Assembly (NCBI RefSeq): GCF_001039355.2
Contig: NW_019775902.1
Span: forward strand, 389,120 to 453,119
Length of the DNA stretch: 64,000 nt
From: Lingula anatina
Lineage: Eukaryota > Brachiopoda > Lingulata > Lingulida > Lingulidae
Direction: 5' to 3'
Shown: positions 1-11,909 of the stretch, one piece after another
Numbering within the stretch: the stretch's first letter is position 1
Layout of the letters: each line of letters opens with the position of its first letter
The notes under the pieces: model-generated
Seen by the model: only the letters and a program-made list of their open reading frames with translations
The model's database searches: none
Told to the model about the DNA's origin: nothing
Translations under genes and position numbers: made by a program

Positions 1-196
1 AAAACCTTACAATAAAATCCTATTAAAAACTTGTCCATGGCAGCCTCCTTTCTTGGCCTCCTTTTCATCATAAGATATTGTAATGAGTCTTGTGCCTTTC
101 TTCTTACTAGGCTGCTTTTATAATCAGAGGCTTAGTTTTATGTTAAGTGTCTGTATATTTGCAAGCTTCACTGTCTAGTTGTCATTTTTCTCCCAG

Positions 197-2208
197 CACA
201 ATTCAACAGCAGGTGAAACCAAACCTAGAAAAATTACGCCAGGATCCAGACGGAGATGTCCAGTATTTCTCACAGGAGGCATTAGAAGGTGGGTGGGCTC
301 TCATTTTTTCTTCATTTATGTATTTTTGTGTTATGTCATGATGCTGTGTTTTAGGGCTAAAAGTTTTAGAACCAGATTGAAAAATCACACTAGTTTTTTT
401 TTTTTTTTTTTTTTCACTTAATTCTCTATAAGAACAGAGAAAGGCATGATTTTCTAGATAAAATTTCTGCTGCGGCTGAAAGCTTTGAGCTGTATGTGTT
501 ATATAATGTGGCAGCTCATCCAAGTATTGTTTTGTGTAGGAGCGTGATTGTTGTAAATTTGTTGTACATAGTAGCTAAAGTGATATCTGCTTTCAGGAAA
601 TCCTCTACAGAACTTTGAGGGTTTAAAGGGAAAAGAATCTTGACACAGGATTGATATTTTTTTCTATTAAAAAATGTATACTATTTAAAAAAAACCTAAA
701 CTTCTGACAACTTCCAGAATTTGTGCAATTATCCTGAACTGAAAATGCCGTATGCATCTTGTTCATAAGTACTTGAGTCAAACTGATATCTGTGATAAAG
801 ACAGTTGGTACATGATCTTCGTTGCTTTCATTGTTCATGTTTTATATAATGTGTAGAAAAGACGCGTGGTATCTTTTAAAACTGGCATCTGCTTTCTCTG
901 TTGCCTCAACTGCTATTGATATCCATCATAATTTCAGACCCATGCTATCGCTCTGCATTCGGGCTGTAGGGGCATTAGTAGTGCAGCTATGTAGAATGAA
1001 ATGTGATCTGGTAAACAGTTTGTAACTGCCTGACTGCTTGGCAACCATGATGTGATTTGACTATTGTGATGCTAACTTAGTTTATGGTTATGTTGTTTAA
1101 ACTAGCTGAGCTTTCTTATGTTAATGTATATTTTGAATTTTTCCGAAATGAAAATCTTTAACTTTTTCATTTTAAATTTTAACCCTAGAATATGTCTTTT
1201 CTCTGTGTGTCCAAGCTGCTGTGCTATTTTAAGCATGGTTTTTATTTGAGATTGTAATCTGTGAACCTTGTATAGAGTTGTTATTTTAAGGGAAAGTCCA
1301 CTCCCCTCCCCAAACACAAAAACACACACATACTACCAATTCTGGTCTGAAAAGTCTATTTCGTACACCATTTTTCATCTGAATGAAATCCTGCCTTTTA
1401 AGCTGGACTTAAAATGCAATAATCTTGATTAAAATGGGACTTGACACAACATCTCTGGACAGGTGCCGATTGTCAACCCTACATGTTGAGAGAAATGTTT
1501 GACCTTCAGGTGAAGACCCCTAGAACTAATTGACCTTCAACTCCAGGTCTCAGTTAATGATGTTGGGGTTTATTTCAGATTTTTTTCCTGATGTTAACTG
1601 CATGTTCCTATTTCAGTCATTGTTAACCATACTGAGCTTCTGTGTATACAATGTAACATGATTGATGGCTGGTTTGTGTGCTTATAATCGAACAGTTAAA
1701 AAAACTTCATAACAATTTATCTTCAATATCTAAGCCATGGAATAACATTTGCTTCCTGGTATGCATATTGTGCAGAAATATTTAGGTAACCATGTTGCAG
1801 TGGGCTTCAAAAGTTCATCGTATGTTTTTAATTTAGAATACATATTCCTTTTAAAATTTAGCTGTCTTTGATATATGTTAGTTGTTGGAATAGAATTACT
1901 CTAATAACAACATTCTTCATCAGGTTTGATAAGTGCGAAATTATTAGTGCATAGATTTACCAATTACTAGCTCTGCTATTGAGAATAATTATGGTGGCTG
2001 TTTTGGAATAATCTGTTTAGTATGGTATAAAAGCTTGTATGTCAAATTAAAAGAAATTGGGACAAGCTAGAATTGCTTTTACTAAAAATGAAATGCTTTT
2101 TTTTTTACATTTAAACTATCATAATTCACACTGTTGGTGTAGCATGTGTTTATTTTTTTTTTCTAATGAATTCTTGTCTCTCTTATTTCAGTTTTGAAGA
2201 TTGTGTGA
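197..2208 (+). CDS. PPP2R1A: PP2A 65-kDa scaffold subunit A, last two coding exons (gene starts upstream of window)
   Basis: Structural A subunit of protein phosphatase 2A, an all-HEAT-repeat scaffold that holds the catalytic C and regulatory B subunits. Two exons are visible: 197-288 (after a tctcccag acceptor) and 2192-2208 (after ttatttcag, stop TGA 2206-2208). The split codon is G|TT, so phase is kept. The encoded tail includes VKPNLEKL, DPDGDVQYFSQEALE and ends VLKIV. It matches the end of HEAT repeat 15 of the family (VKP.LEKL..D.D.DVKYF.QEA.xVLSLA) at the same length, but the last residues differ from the usual LSLA. The internal intron (289-2191) is AT-rich with a poly-T run at 394-414 and nothing else recognised. 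The last exon is repeated at 4521-4537. Vertebrates have A and B paralogues; here the symbol only indicates orthology to that pair. Confidence 0.85.
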
Positions 2209-3000
2209 GAAGACCAATGGGTTCAATTCAATAGACTTTCAACAAACTTAATAATACAGGATTGATATGGAGATTCTCCCCTAGAATTTCATCAAAAAAT
2301 AGTAGTGAAAGCCTATGATTATTTTAAAGATGTCAGTTTGTGCGAGAACTCTGAAATATGCACAGTGAAGAACAAGCCAAAAATTGATGATATTTCCACA
2401 ATTGAAAAAAAACTTCTGTAGAATTGTATCCAGTGCTGATGTACATTGAGGAACAATGCAGTATTGCTTTTATGTTTATTTATGTCTACTGTGAGATCAA
2501 TGGGGAACGTGACTGTCAGCGACACATCTTCAGGGGAATTCCTCCTAAGTAAAATATACTGCACAAATGCTGATGATGGTTTGCTATGGAGTAAGAAGAC
2601 TTCTGGCTAATTGTGTGTGGTGATCGGTGGTGATCAGTAAAGATTTGAGGAACTATGCCTTTGATGATCCATTTGTATTTAACTGGATCTGTTATTTTTA
2701 TTACCTGTTGGTACAGGTGTATGAGGCGTAGATTAAATCTTCCTTTGATTTTTTTGCAAATAAGCCATTTTTGCCGCTAGTTCGATTAACATCCAAGACA
2801 TGATAACGTTTTTCTATAGATTAAAGATGTTTACACTATCTGAATTAAAAAAAAAAAAAAAGCCACGTTTCAATGATAATTTTAAAAATCTACATCTACA
2901 TCTGTCCAAAAAAATGGATCTCTTTTTTTTTTTTTAAGAAAAGGAAGTTCCCCAAGTAATGGAGCTTACAAGTGCGTAATTGTAAAGTATAAGAATAAAT
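2209..3000 (+). other. PP2A-A 3'UTR, first copy
   Basis: Non-coding AT-rich sequence after the PP2A-A stop. An AATAAA polyadenylation signal lies at 2994-2999. The equivalent signal in the second copy is at 5609-5614. No ORF here is conserved or recognisable; the short minus-strand ORFs change between the two copies. Confidence 0.5.
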
Positions 3001-3972
3001 GTATGTACATTATTGCAATTACATATTATTGTTGTTATTAATTAATTTCTTTAAATTTATTTTCACTTCATTATTTAGTTATTTATTTGAGCGGTGGGCG
3101 TGTTGACTAGGTTTTAGCTGGCATTATTTTCGGCATAGAACTGCCGCCAAAGGCAGAAGCTTGGGAGTAAAAAATTGGACCTATTCATAAATCAATTGGG
3201 AAGGAGTATGTAAAAAAAGTTGCAGGGGACCACACAAAATAATAACACAAACCCTCCGGAAACGATACCGTTTATTCATGGAAATAATGATTGATTCACC
3301 ATGTTTCTGTCGAACTGTTCTGAACAAGTTATTAAACGAAGATGATATTGTTAAGATCTTTGTCAGAAAGAGTGCAGTGCATATATGAGCACCTTTTTAT
3401 ATTAACGATGATGCTTCGTGGCCTAGAATGATAACTACTTTGGAAATGCACAACCTGGTTCCGTGTCGGAAACACCGCTATTTCAAGAAATTTTATCATC
3501 TTATGTAATGAGCAGTGAGTCTGCAAACTACAATTGATCCACCCAAAGATACATGTTAAAAAAACAAGAAAAAAATGTTACTGGGCCATGGGAAATGATT
3601 AGCATTAACAACGTAACTGCTTAAAATCTTTAAAAATTGGGAATAGAGGTAGGTTGGCAATTGTGCTCGGTTATAATGCAGATAGGGCCTATACATTTGA
3701 AAGTCGGAATGAATTTTTAGTAGTTTCTGGAGGGCATCTAAATTGCACCGAAACGTTAACTGTAGTTAAAATATCATACAGGTCATAAGAGAACAAATGG
3801 GAAAACAGTCCACCGTAGCTTGAGTATTTCAAAAATAACAATTCATCTCATGGGTGTATCCTAGATGAAGAAATAATCACTCGTACAATTGAGCAATTCG
3901 TCCAAACTGTTGTTGGCCATGCGTTTTTGTTCCTAGCCCAGTGGCGCATGCTCTCCTGCAGCTGGCTGTTGG

Positions 3973-4106
3973 TTAACAGCTACTTTTGTCGTAAAATTCG
4001 TACTGCTTGTTGAAGGGAGATCCACCCAGGCACTGCGCCAAGGCCAGGTCACACTGGCAGATCGCAGCGCGGCATGTACCGGAGAAGATGTAGGAAGATG
4101 CTGGCA
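3973..4106 (-). other. PLA2 last exon, duplicate in copy A
   Basis: Same 134 nt coding exon as 6626-6759, with the same acceptor (ctttcag) and stop (tta on the plus strand at 3973-3975). It is cut off from the rest of the PLA2 gene by the contig join at 4437. I read it as the other allele of the terminal exon. Confidence 0.8.
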
Positions 4107-4404
4107 CTGAAAGATGTAGATTTCGTCCGGATTAGTTTGGTGGATGGGGTTTGGTAGGAATGGCTCACTCATGGTCACGCGCAAAAACGCATGCACACGT
4201 GTTGGCGGTTAACACACACACACACACACACACACACAGAGCAATAAATTTTTGTAGACAAATATCAGTTAACAAACAAACTATAACATTTAGACCACGG
4301 GTCCATGAACGGGTTATAACGCATTCATGCGAGATGTGCGGTTATGCGAGTTACACCACGTCTGAGTCTTTTGTTCTTCACTTCCACCGTGGTCCAAGGA
4401 TGAC

Positions 4405-4436
<32 letters not shown>

Positions 4437-4437
4437 N
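4437..4437. other. Contig join (single N)
   Basis: One N between the TAA repeat ending copy A and a short ctctgatcctctag sequence that begins the next contig before copy B starts. Similar single Ns at 9950, 14661, 19762 and 36526 mark other joins. Those at 14661 and 19762 bound another duplicated block. Confidence 0.8.
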
Positions 4438-4520
4438 CTCTGATCCTCTAGTTCACACTGTTGGTGTAGCATGTGTTTATTTATTTTTTTTCTAATGAAT
4501 TTTTGTCTCTCTTATTTCAG

Positions 4521-4537
4521 TTTTGAAGATTGTGTGA
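4521..4537 (+). other. PP2A-A last coding exon, duplicate in copy B
   Basis: Seventeen bases identical to 2192-2208, preceded by the same acceptor and followed by the same 3'UTR. It is the allelic copy of the terminal exon, not an extra exon. Its 3'UTR has AATAAA at 5609-5614. Confidence 0.8.
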
Positions 4538-5134
4538 GAAGACCAATGGGTTCAATTCAATAGACTTTCAACAAACTTAATAATACAGGATTGATATGGA
4601 GATTCTCCCCTTGAATTTCATCAAAAAATAGTAGTGAAAGGCTATGATTATTTTAAAGATGTCAGTTTGTGTGAGAACTCTGAAATATGCACAGTGAAGA
4701 ACAAGCCAAAAATTGATGATATTTCCACAATTGAAAAAAACTTCTGTAGAATTGTATCCAGTGCTGATGTACATTGAGGAACAATGCAGTATTGCTTTTA
4801 TGTTTATTTATGTCTACTGTGAGATCAATGGGGAACGTGACTGTCAGCGACACATCTACAGGGGAATTCCTCCTAAGTAAAATATACTGCACAAATGCTA
4901 AAAATGGTTTGCTATGGAGTAAGAAGACTTCTGGCTAATTGTGTGTGGTGATCAGTGGTGATCAGTAAAGATTTGAGGAACTATGCCTTTGATGATCCAT
5001 TTGTGTTTAACTGGATCTGTATTTAACTGGATCTATTATTTTTATTACCTGTTGGTACAGGTATATGAGGCGTAGATTAAATCTTCCTCTGATTTTTTTG
5101 CAAATAAGCCATTTTTGCCGCTAGTTCGATTAAC

Positions 5135-5406
5135 CCGGGTCTTATTTGTTTTCTACACCATAGTTTGACACATGATGCAATGACTATTTTCAACAAATTA
5201 AAAGCCCTTGATTAAAGAGAGATTGCATGCAGCGGAAGCCAATGAGTATTTCGGGTTGCTGTTTTAGTATTTAGACTAATGCTTGCATGTCAAGTTTTGG
5301 ACAAATTTTGAAAGCAATTCTCTTAAAGAAAGAGACTAGAAAGTCCAAATGATGTCAGTGACTTGGATAAAGGGGTTGGTTGGGTAGAGAAGATGATCGC
5401 TAGACC
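5135..5406. mobile_element. 272 bp insertion in copy B, TTAAC target duplication
   Basis: Copy A reads straight through TTAAC at 2786-2790. Copy B has TTAAC at 5130-5134, then 272 bp, then TTAAC again at 5407-5411. The ends show only a weak inverted match (GGTCT / AGACC). No coding capacity is seen. A small non-autonomous element is likely; a deletion in copy A between short direct repeats is the alternative. Confidence 0.55.
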
Positions 5407-6625
5407 TTAACATCCAAGACATGATAACGTGTTTCTATAGATTAAAGATGTTTACACTATCTGAATTTAAAAAAAAGCCACATGTTTCAATGATAATTTT
5501 AAAAATCTACATCTACATCTGTCCAAAAAAATGGATCTCTTTTTTTTTTTAAGAAAAGGAAGTTCCCCAAGTAATGGAGCTTACAAGTGCGTAATTGTAA
5601 AGTATAAGAATAAATGTATGTACATTATTGCAATTACATAATATTGTTGTTATTAATTAATTTCTTTAAAATTATTTCCACTTTATTATTTAGTTATTTA
5701 TTTGAGCGGTGGGCGTGTTGACTAGGTTTGAGCTGGCATTATTTTCTTCGGCAATTAACTCCACATTTAAAATCAATCAAAGAAGGGAATAGAACTGCCG
5801 CCAAAGGCAGAAGCTTGGGAGTAAAAAATTGGACCTATTCATAAATCAATTTGGAAGGAGTATGTAAAAAAGTTGCAGGGAACCACACAAAATAATAACA
5901 CAAACCCTCAGGAAACGATACCGTTTATTCATGGAAATAATGATTGATTCACCATGTTTCTGTCGAACTGTTCTGAACAAGTTATTAAACTAAGGATGAT
6001 AATGTTAAGATCTTTGTCAGGAAGAGTGCAGTGCATATATGAGCACCTTTTTATATTAACGATGATGCTTCGTGGCCTAGAATGATAACTACTTTGAAAA
6101 TGCACAACCTGGTTCCGTGTCGGCAACACCGCTATTTCAAGAAATTTTATCATCTTATGTAATGAGCAGTGAGTCTGCAAACTACAATTGGTCCACCCAA
6201 AGATACAGGTTAAAAAAACAAGAAAAAATGTTACTGGGCCATGGGAAATGATTAGCATTAACAACGTAACTGCTTAAAATCTTTAAAAATTGGGAATAGA
6301 GGTAGGTTGGCAATTGTGCTCGGTTATAATGCAGATAGGGCCTATACATTTGAAAGTCGGAATGAATTTTTGGTAGTTTCTGGAGGGCATCTAAATTGCA
6401 CCGAAACGTTAACTGTAGTTAAAATATCATACAGGTCATAAGAGAACAAATGGGAAAACAGTCCACCGTAGCTTGAGTATTTCAAAAATAACAATTCATC
6501 TCATGGGTGTATTCTAGATGAAGAAATAATCACTCCTACAATTGAGCAATTCGTCCAAACTGTTGTTGGCCATGCGTTTTTGTTCCTAGCCCAGTGGCGC
6601 ATGCTCTCCTGCAGCTGGCTGGTGG

Positions 6626-6862
6626 TTAACAGCTACTTTTGTCGTAAAATTCGTACTGCTTGTTGAAGGGAGATCCACCCAGGCACTGCGCCAAGGCCAG
6701 GTCACACTGGCAGATCGCAGCGCGGCATGTACCGGAGAAGATGTAGGAAGATGCTGGCACTGAAAGATGTAGATTTCGTCCGGATTAGTTTGGTGGATGG
6801 GGTTTGGTAGGAATGGCTCACTCATGGTCACGCGCACAAACGCATGCACACGTGTTGGCGGT

Positions 6863-6916
<54 letters not shown>

Positions 6917-7079
6917 CAATAAATTTTTGTAGACAAATATCAGTTAACAAACAAACTCTAACATTTAGACCACGGGTCCATGAACGGGTTATAACGCATT
7001 CATGCGAGACGTGCGGTTATGCGAGTTACACCACGTCTGAGTCTTTTGTTCTTCACTTCCACCGTGGTCCAAGGATGAC

Positions 7080-7127
<48 letters not shown>

Positions 7128-9348
7128 CCAACTCACCACACTGTGCGGGCGCTCTTGACCCACACCCCGTGTACCGATATGTCCTGAAGTACGGGTCAGT
7201 GTCAAACGGACATGTCCCCGTGGCCTTAACCTGACCGTAGCAGTTGTCGTGGACCTGGCAACAGCTGAAATATATATTTCTTTATCGATCAATTCAAGAC
7301 CCTTCTAAGTAACTCACCCTTCTATGTAAACTGGTTAGATTCTCTCTTTTCTTTGTCATTTAACTTATTTCCAAAGAGATAAAATTTCTTTTCTTTTTTT
7401 ATCAACTTTGCTTATTTCCAATACATTATTTTTTACTGTCTGTTACTTCTTCCAAAACCAGAAAAATAATAAAGTTACTACATTAGTATTAGTAGTGACT
7501 CTACTCGTAAATGTGCCATTTGCATTAATGGAAAATGCTCAATTTTTTAATTCTTTATTATTATTATTATTATTTTTGACAAAAAGAAATTGACGAGAAA
7601 AAATAGCGCGCTTTGCAAAAAGTAAAGTCAAATGCGTGCGTCCCCAGCACAATGTCCATATATCACTAAATCAAATTGACCTGATGTACGGATAAAGGGT
7701 TTAATCTTGGTAGTATGTATAAGAGAGAAAGAGAGAGAATGTGTGTGTGTGTGTGTGTGGATGCATCAAGGCAGGGGCGCATCAAAGATTGTTTGAGGGG
7801 ATGGGGGCTTTTTTTTAGGAATTACAAGCCTCGGATGCGAATCCTACCCTCTCCCCCTTTGGCGTGGTGTTTTGGCGTGGTGCCATTTGGTACGGCTTAG
7901 AGCCATGATTCAGCTGGAAAAAAATTATAATTTCAAGAGGAGACTATTGGTGTGATTTTTTTCAGAAACCGAGGGGGGGTCAGGACCCCCCTGACAACCA
8001 CCCCAAATCCGCCACTGGTTAGAGAGAGAGAGAGAGAGAGAGAGAATCAGGAAGAGAGAAGACGTACGCATCAGCGGCATCTACAGGAATCCCTTTTCCG
8101 CCAGGGCCGCAGTAACAGCCGTAGTATATATAGTCCAACTCACTGCGGCCAGTATAACAGGAGATGAGGTTTCCCAGCTGAAGCAAGTTCCCAAGCCTAT
8201 GGTGATTGGTGTCGGTGGGAATCTTCAAACCTGGAAAACAAGTTCAAATTTTAACCAGTGAAAGTAATACAAATTAAATTTATTTTAATTATGGAGGTAA
8301 TTTGATGAGTAGCCTTAAACCATTACAGCAGGAGTTGCACAAAGTCGTCCGTACGAATTTCAATAACATGTTCTAAAATATGTTTTTTTTGTATCCATGC
8401 TAGCTGAAACTGCAGCAAATGCTTTGAACAAACATCTTTATTTAGAAAAAATAAAACTTCTTTTTTGATCAGTTATGTTATCGTGAATGTAAAGGTAAGC
8501 CGTTTCCCACTTCAAAAAGAACCAAGTTTTAAATATATAACTATGTACATACGATATTGTCTATTCAGGCGAAAAAAAGTGCTCTGCCCATAGCTGGGGT
8601 GCTTATAAAAAGACAAGTGAACAAAATGAGACTATTTCCTTCAACCTTTATTGCCTCTCAATGAAGGATAATAGGACAAAATTATGTAGCTAGGAAACAG
8701 TCTAATCTTGTTCACTTGTCTTTTTATACGCTTATAAATGTATATATTGCTTTGACCCAGGACAATTCAAGGTAGAAAAAAGACAAGGTTTAAAAAAGCA
8801 ACTTTCGGTTTTAAATAATAGACAGTTTACGTTTAATGTCATGTTCTACCAATTCTAGACGACCTGCCACAACTACCATTTTAAACCAAAGTACAAAAAA
8901 CTTTTGATATTTAGATTGAATTATTCACTTTTGACTTCCCTTCTTTAGTTAGACCAGATTCCATTATATACATTCTTATAACAGTGTAGTTACATTTAGG
9001 GTGCACATTCTAAAGAACTTATCCATCAAGTTTGTTTTTTTTTAAATATCTGATCTAAAGTTTTATAGATTGGAAAACTTGGGCAAGGCTTACATTTTGA
9101 AATTTCTTTTACAGAGAAGTGGATATAAGATAATTTCTAACGAATCATATCATCGTCAATAATGTTGATACAAATCGTCAAATTGCAGGATTTGAAAGAC
9201 ATTGAGAGTGGTTTAATGTGCCATAGATTACTCGTCTAAATCAAAGACTGTAACTCTGAATGCTATGGAGTAAAGCCTGGGACAGTCGCCAATTTTAAAT
9301 TTTGGGTGTACATGTACAACGTATACTGATTATGGTGAATGGCTTACT

Positions 9349-9427
<79 letters not shown>

Positions 9428-10451
9428 ACCCAGCGCTGGCTTTCATGTATAAATTGTTTATAATTGATTGAACTAAGTGGCACCCTGAAGCTGCTGCATC
9501 ACACTTGTAAGGGGGAACTCATTTTAAATTTCACTTTTTAACAGATATTCAAAATTTCGAGAGCGTTTTGCTGGTAAAAGTATGCTGAGCAAATACAATC
9601 GCTTGGTTGGTATCTGAACGATATATAACGTTTTAAAATCGACCCGTTCGCAAGACCGCGGGTTGAACTCACCTGCAACGTTACGAAAGGGTTAGGTCAA
9701 TTCGTGTCGGCTTTGTAGGTTTGAGGTTCAGTCATATGGCAACTGGCTGCGCGTAGGAAGATATTCAGAACGGAGCGCGTGCGCTGAGATGACGTCGCGA
9801 TTGAAATTTTGTAAATTTCGCAACCAGCGCGGAAATTAAAGAATTGTACTTTATTACCTCTGAAGGTGCTTATGAAAAATTAAGGCATGGTAGCAGAGTT
9901 TATCACGCGTCTTTAGGTGTGAGATTTACCCAGAATCAAAGTGAAATGANGGTTATTGTTGGATATTGCCGAACCTACGGACGCAGTGTCAGTCCCCCCC
10001 CCCCCCCGCCCCTCCTCTTTCTCTCGGTCTTTTGCAAAGTTATATGACAGCATTCTTTCGTGTTGATAGTGTAAGATGACAGTATGTGGACAAAATCGTC
10101 ATATTGGAAACGTGATCTTCGTAAGTATTGCTCTCTAACAGCAGGTTATTTAGCTCTCACACTGAACTCAAACAGTCCATATCACTAAGTATATCACTCG
10201 ATGTGAATAGGGCCTAAGTAATACACATGGAAGTGGATATAAACCTAATCTCAAGGGAAGATAAGGCAACTTTCCTCCATTGAACACCCGCTTGCACTCG
10301 TCTCAGGCGGGCACGGATGTACCGATGATTGACTCAAGACATAAACTACAACAATCATACCTTGCTTCATGTGAACAACAGCACCCAAAGCTACATGGCA
10401 GAGTCCCAGTATCACCAAGATAACCGCCATCAGTACCTGATCACTTAGCAT
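6626..10451 (-). CDS. Secreted phospholipase A2, group-I-like, four coding exons
   Basis: Ca2+-dependent enzyme that hydrolyses the sn-2 ester of phospholipids outside the cell. Exons in transcript order: 10451-10361, 8230-8068, 7264-7137, 6759-6626, with phases 1, 2 and 1 that join cleanly to give about 171 residues. Exon 1 encodes a signal peptide (hydrophobic core [18 protein letters not shown]). Exon 2 carries the [10 protein letters not shown] helix and the calcium loop YGCYCGPGG. Exon 3 starts with the catalytic CCQVHDNCY (His/Asp pair intact). Exon 4 has CRAAICQCD and ends in a Cys. All hallmark residues are present, so it should be active. An upstream in-frame ATG at 10502 exists, but the inner ATG at 10451 gives the better signal peptide. 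The gene converges with PP2A-A. A possible polyA signal (TTTATT on plus) is at 5934-5939. Nothing in the sequence marks it as venom rather than digestive or defensive. Confidence 0.9.
6865..6914. repeat. (CA)n microsatellite
   Basis: Long CA run in copy B. The allelic run in copy A (about 4210-4239) is clearly shorter, as expected for two alleles. Confidence 0.95.
7080..7126. repeat. (TAA)n microsatellite
   Basis: TAA run next to the PLA2 catalytic exon. The allelic run in copy A (4405-4436) ends at the contig join. The repeat probably caused the assembly break. Confidence 0.95.
7772..8017. mobile_element. MITE-like element with imperfect terminal inverted repeats
   Basis: Left end CAGGGGCGCATC and right end (inverted) CAGTGGCGGATT match at most positions, the pattern of hAT-like MITE termini. 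The interior (CCTCGGATGCGAA, then a C-rich run and TTGGCGTGG) resembles 49317-49421, so this is a dispersed family. No clear target-site duplication is seen. It lies in PLA2 intron 2. Confidence 0.5.
8020..8046. repeat. (AG)n microsatellite
   Basis: Short AG run just downstream (in transcript sense) of the PLA2 exon 2 donor site. Confidence 0.85.
8601..8738. repeat. Foldback (inverted-repeat) element in PLA2 intron 1
   Basis: The left arm reads TAAAAAGACAAGTGAACAA and the right arm holds its reverse complement (TTGTTCACTTGTCTTTTTA). Arms of about 40-45 bp surround a ~50 bp loop, so the transcript could form a long hairpin. No coding content is seen. Confidence 0.7.
9350..9423. repeat. (TA)n microsatellite
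   Basis: About 36 TA units in PLA2 intron 1. Confidence 0.95.
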
Positions 10452-11858
10452 GCTGCTGTCACAAGACTCACTCTCCTGAGTGACGTCGAATAAACATTTC
10501 ACCTCTTACCTAAGTAAAAGCTTTCTCACGTGACGCTTAGATCAATCTCGCGCACGTGATTTATGATGGAAACGTACCTGAATGGGGTATTCTTAACCTG
10601 TGTACTGCGCCAGTGTTAGCGATGCTTAATAAAGGATCATTTTCAAGGGGCAGAATGGGCGGGGGGAGGGGGGGGAAAGTTATTTGATCTTAAGGCTTGG
10701 TTTTGGGCTGTTATATCAGCATATGTCATAATGTCATAATATATAGAATTTTTTCGTTCCTGTAGGTCTAAGAGTAGTATATATAGGTTTTTCTATTTTT
10801 AAGGGATGACATAAACCCACCACCTAGTTTTACTAAAGGCGCACGCGCGCGCGCGCGCGCGCGTGTGTGTATGTGTGTGTGTGTTGGTGGGTGGGTGGGG
10901 CCGTACTGCTAACATCCAATTTCAACTTTACATTATCCTTTCATTTAAAGTTTTTAAATGCGTTTACCAGTTCACTTTTTCTTAATCATTTGGCTCTGTC
11001 CGAAAAATCAATACCGTCTCTCGCCATCTCTGGCCTCTCAGTGTATGACCGTTCAATTCTCCCCTCCTGGAAATGGTCGAGGTGCCGACCCCCGCCCCCT
11101 CCTACCCATTTTGTCCTGTGCCCCCTCCATTCACCCTTTCTTCAAGCACAGCACTGTGCTCGGTTATAACCTCGTACACCAAACACAATGGTAACATCAC
11201 ACTGATTTTTGTAGTCAGGTAGGCTCTGTATTACAGTTTTCGCAAGTTCACCTCTGCTTTTTTCCCTGAGCAACCATGCAATCACAGACATCAGCTTTTA
11301 AAAGATGAAGTGAAAGAAATACTATTGTTGAAGCTGAACTTATTATGAAAGGGGATGTTATATAAGCAAAAATATTCTAATGAAAGAGATTTTGGTGAAG
11401 TTTTTGATATTTTCCCATTGATATCTTAAGTCAGTTTCACTTTTTCCTCACCCAATGAATCCATATGCGTTTTGAGACTTACCTATTTTTTAAATTTCGT
11501 AGTAATATAATGGTTGAAATTGCAAAACCCACTTTATGTACCACCCCCCAGAATAAATAAATAAATAAAATAAATAAATGAATAAATTAAATAAAATAAA
11601 AAAATAGCATGACGTGTCAAATAATGCTGTATAATGGTAACCAACTATACAACAAGGTTCGATTTATTTCAAATAACATTTCAATGTAAACAATAGAAAA
11701 AACATGAACAAGGGGATCAATTCCCTCATTTGTTTAAGAGTCCAATTAAATCGCTAATGGATCAAGGGGTTCTTTACGTGAGGGAATTAGGTGGACAAAA
11801 AATTGTACAGGGTACAAGGACAGAAGAACTGGTCAAGGGTAGATCTTTACATTAGTAA

Positions 11859-11909
<51 letters not shown>

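Larger units (their letters stand above)
2124..4436. repeat. Allelic block, copy A (contig end)
   Basis: This stretch is repeated, in the same order and orientation, at 4451-7126. It contains the PP2A-A last exon and 3'UTR, the PLA2 last exon, a CA repeat and a TAA repeat. Differences are scattered substitutions, microsatellite lengths and a few indels. Copy A stops in the TAA repeat, directly at the single N at 4437. This looks like a second haplotype or unmerged contig overlap rather than a genomic tandem duplication. Confidence 0.85.
4451..7126. repeat. Allelic block, copy B
   Basis: Second copy of 2124-4436. It begins 14 bases after the N at 4437. Relative to copy A it has a 272 bp insertion (5135-5406), a ~40 bp insertion near 5756-5790, and longer CA and TAA repeats. 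It is continuous with the rest of the PLA2 gene (7137 onward), so copy B is the one that belongs to the complete PLA2 gene. Confidence 0.85.

Noticed and set aside
5929..6264. 111-codon minus-strand ORF downstream of PLA2
   Set aside because: Its counterpart in the other allele (3332-3526) is broken and shorter; it lies in the likely PLA2 3'UTR.
9840..10050. Possible duplicated block around the N at 9950
   Set aside because: Sequence on the two sides of this N does not match, unlike the joins at 4437, 14661 and 19762.
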